Below, piece by piece: positions 53,468 through 54,965 of a DNA stretch of 54,965 bases (positions are counted from its first letter, which is position 1; the number at the start of each line of letters is the position of its first letter). The DNA is taken from positions 1 through 54,965 of the forward strand of contig UQLO01000018.1 in assembly GCA_900541865.1 (NCBI GenBank), written 5' to 3'. The notes under the pieces are model-generated. The model did not search any database. It was not told the origin of the DNA and saw only the letters and a list, made by a program, of their open reading frames with translations. The position numbers and the translations under genes are program-made. The DNA is from an uncultured Porphyromonadaceae bacterium. GTDB taxonomy: Bacteria > Bacteroidota > Bacteroidia > Bacteroidales > Muribaculaceae.

Positions 53468-54006
53468 ATCTCAGCGCAAGAATACTTAAACTCTTCGGAT
53501 GGTCCGTCCACGTCGATGTGCCGGACTATCCGAAGTGTCTGATTTGCGTGGCTCCCCACACCAGCAACTGGGACTTCGTCATCGGCAAGCTCGCCTACGC
53601 CGCCATAGGCCGCAAAGCCGGCTTCCTGATGAAGGAATCGTGGTTCTTCTGGCCGCTGGGATGCTTCTTCCGCGCAATAGGCGGCGTACCCGTGCCCCGA
53701 GGAAAGAAAAAAGGCTCGCTGGCCGCTGTGCTGGTCGAACGTTTTCGCACCTCCGACCGTCTGGTGCTCGCAATTACCCCGGAAGGCACCCGCTCCCGAA
53801 CCGACCAGTGGCACACCGGATTCCTCCACATCGCACGAGAGGCCAACATACCCATAGTACTCGGAGCCATCGACTTCGCCTCCAAAGAAGTATTCCTCCA
53901 AAAAACGTTCTATCCCGGCGCCGACATCGAAGCCGACATGCGCGCCGTCAAAGACTACTATCGTCCCTTCACCGGACGCCATCCCCATAAATTCTCTGCA
54001 GAATGA
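53464..54006 (+). CDS. PlsC-like 1-acylglycerol-3-phosphate acyltransferase
   Basis: 180 aa with a GTG start overlapping the upstream stop by 4 bases. It carries the acyltransferase HX4D motif (HTSNWD, His32/Asp37) and TPEGTRSR for substrate binding, plus IPIVLGAIDF. It is shorter than classical PlsC (about 240 aa) and lacks an obvious N-terminal membrane helix; it resembles the short PlsC-type family of Bacteroidetes. Likely transfers an acyl chain to lysophosphatidate or another lysolipid at the membrane. Overlaps the next gene by 4 bases. Confidence 0.87.
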   Translation: MNLSARILKLFGWSVHVDVPDYPKCLICVAPHTSNWDFVIGKLAYAAIGRKAGFLMKESWFFWPLGCFFRAIGGVPVPRGKKKGSLAAVLVERFRTSDRLVLAITPEGTRSRTDQWHTGFLHIAREANIPIVLGAIDFASKEVFLQKTFYPGADIEADMRAVKDYYRPFTGRHPHKFSAE

Positions 54007-54815
54007 ATACTATAACAGACCGACTGCGGGTGGCCGTGCTCCCGCTCGACATCGCCCCCGCCGACAAAGAAGCTAACTTAAGCGCCGTGGAGAAAGCCCT
54101 GGAGTCGCTACCCGCCGGGGTCGACATCGTTGTGCTTCCGGAACTCTTCACCACCGGTTATATCGCCGACGAAGGCGCTCTGCAGTCGCTGGCCGAGCGA
54201 AACACTCAGCAGACCGTCGACCGGGTGCGCGCCTGGGCAGCACGATATGAGTGTGCCTTCTGCGGAAGCTTTCTGGCCTCGACGCCTCCACATCTCTACA
54301 ACCGCGCTTTCTTCATCGAACCAAACGGCGATGAAACATTCTACGACAAAGCCCACCTCTTCAGCGTCAGCGACGAATCGCGCCTCCTGGCACCCGGCAC
54401 CACCCCTCCGGCACCGGTGCGCTTTCGAGGATGGAACGTCGCTATGATTGTGTGCTACGACCTCCGATTCCCCGTATGGTGCCGAAACCGCAACCTTGAG
54501 TACGACATCCTGCTGGTGCCCGCAAACTGGCCGCAGGCCCGCGAATACGCCTGGACCCACCTGCTCATAGCCCGTGCAATCGAAAATCAGGCAGCCGTGG
54601 TCGGTGCCGACCGTGGTGGAGAAGACCAGTACGGCGTCTACGAAGACATGACGCGATTCCTCAACGCCCTCGGCCGCCCCATAGGCGGTCGCGTCGCCGC
54701 CGACAGCCCCTGGTTCATGGCCGACTTCCACAAAACCGACCTCTACGAATACCGCCGCAAATTCCCTGTGGCCAACGACGCCGACTCCTTCGCCGTAGGC
54801 CCGTTCGGGAAATGA
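54003..54815 (+). CDS. Nitrilase superfamily (omega-amidase-like)
   Basis: 270 aa with the Glu-Lys-Cys triad: Glu47 (LPELFTTGY), Lys116 (YDKAHLF) and Cys151 (VCYDLRFP). VGADRGGED and the C-terminal YRRKFPVANDAD are typical of the YafV/Nit2 branch, which hydrolyses omega-amides such as 2-oxoglutaramate. Cytoplasmic. It ends the thrC operon, with a 4-base overlap to the acyltransferase. Confidence 0.88.
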   Translation: MNTITDRLRVAVLPLDIAPADKEANLSAVEKALESLPAGVDIVVLPELFTTGYIADEGALQSLAERNTQQTVDRVRAWAARYECAFCGSFLASTPPHLYNRAFFIEPNGDETFYDKAHLFSVSDESRLLAPGTTPPAPVRFRGWNVAMIVCYDLRFPVWCRNRNLEYDILLVPANWPQAREYAWTHLLIARAIENQAAVVGADRGGEDQYGVYEDMTRFLNALGRPIGGRVAADSPWFMADFHKTDLYEYRRKFPVANDADSFAVGPFGK

Positions 54816-54883
54816 AAAATGTAAAATTTAAAATGTAGAACGGGCGGGGCTTGAGGGCGGCAACGACGCCTCGCTTTATGTTA

Positions 54884-54943
54884 GCCGCCCGGATTCATCC
54901 GGCGGAATAGGATTAGGCGTGTGTTCGCATCCCGAAGGGATGC
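54884..54943. repeat. REP-like hairpins at right end
   Basis: Hairpins at 54885-54905 (ccgcc c ggat / atcc ggcgg, one bulge) and 54927-54943 (gcatccc gaa gggatgc, perfect). The second shares the word cccttcgggatg (on its reverse strand) with the hairpin at 236-251. Confidence 0.6.
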
Positions 54944-54965
54944 CGCTGTGCGCCGTCGCCCGCCA

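Overview
The window reads as a chromosomal segment of a Bacteroidales bacterium. The evidence is a SusC/SusD pair, a hybrid two-component sensor/AraC regulator, PKD-like and DUF4843 lipoproteins, Por/T9SS-like C-terminal tails, and at least a dozen Bacteroidetes-type promoters (TAnnTTTG, usually with TTG about 20 bases upstream). GC content looks high for the order, which together with many short secreted proteins suggests a Muribaculaceae-like lineage; that assignment is an inference. No phage, plasmid, CRISPR or conjugative genes are visible.

Layout. 1-345 is a cluster of REP-like hairpins. 364-13814 (minus) is a nutrient-uptake locus: secreted protein, hybrid two-component system (HTCS), SusC, SusD, DUF4843 lipoprotein, PKD-like lipoprotein, a small tail-bearing protein and a FISUMP/SusE-like protein. 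It has no hydrolase, so its substrate is open; peptides are as plausible as glycans. 14257-15903 is a stand-alone GH78-type rhamnosidase beside tRNA-Pro(GGG). 16368-22092 (minus) is a tripartite RND efflux operon. 22447-24407 is a WecG/TagA-like plus WecB pair for ManNAc transfer. 24538-25674 is the most unusual stretch: a small gene and an acetyltransferase (GNAT) gene that appears split by a REP-associated tyrosine transposase (RAYT) unit flanked by about 105-base inverted repeats.

25876-40999 is mostly housekeeping and cell-surface genes: trigger factor, IlvE plus an HD protein, a secreted tail-bearing protein, a choloylglycine-hydrolase-like enzyme, CdsA, a GH9 glycosidase, a RelA-type (p)ppGpp synthetase with a degenerate hydrolase domain, a DUF4855/META/nitroreductase operon, a DUF2807 lipoprotein and a GT2 glycosyltransferase. 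41011-41794 is gene-free but has two strong promoters, a candidate small RNA, a copy of the REP-like repeat from the left end and a 29-base perfect palindrome. It is followed by an unrecognised membrane protein with duplicated calcium-loop-like repeats and a membrane PP2C phosphatase with a poly-Glu tail.

44464-54815 holds SecA, a QueD-QueE-DUF4105-degenerate alkaline phosphatase operon (minus), and a tightly coupled thrC / hypothetical / acyltransferase / nitrilase operon (plus). The right end carries more REP-like hairpins. Main points to follow up: the RAYT unit in the broken GNAT gene, the dispersed hairpin repeats, the candidate RNA plus PP2C locus, the degenerate alkaline phosphatase, and the hydrolase-dead RelA.
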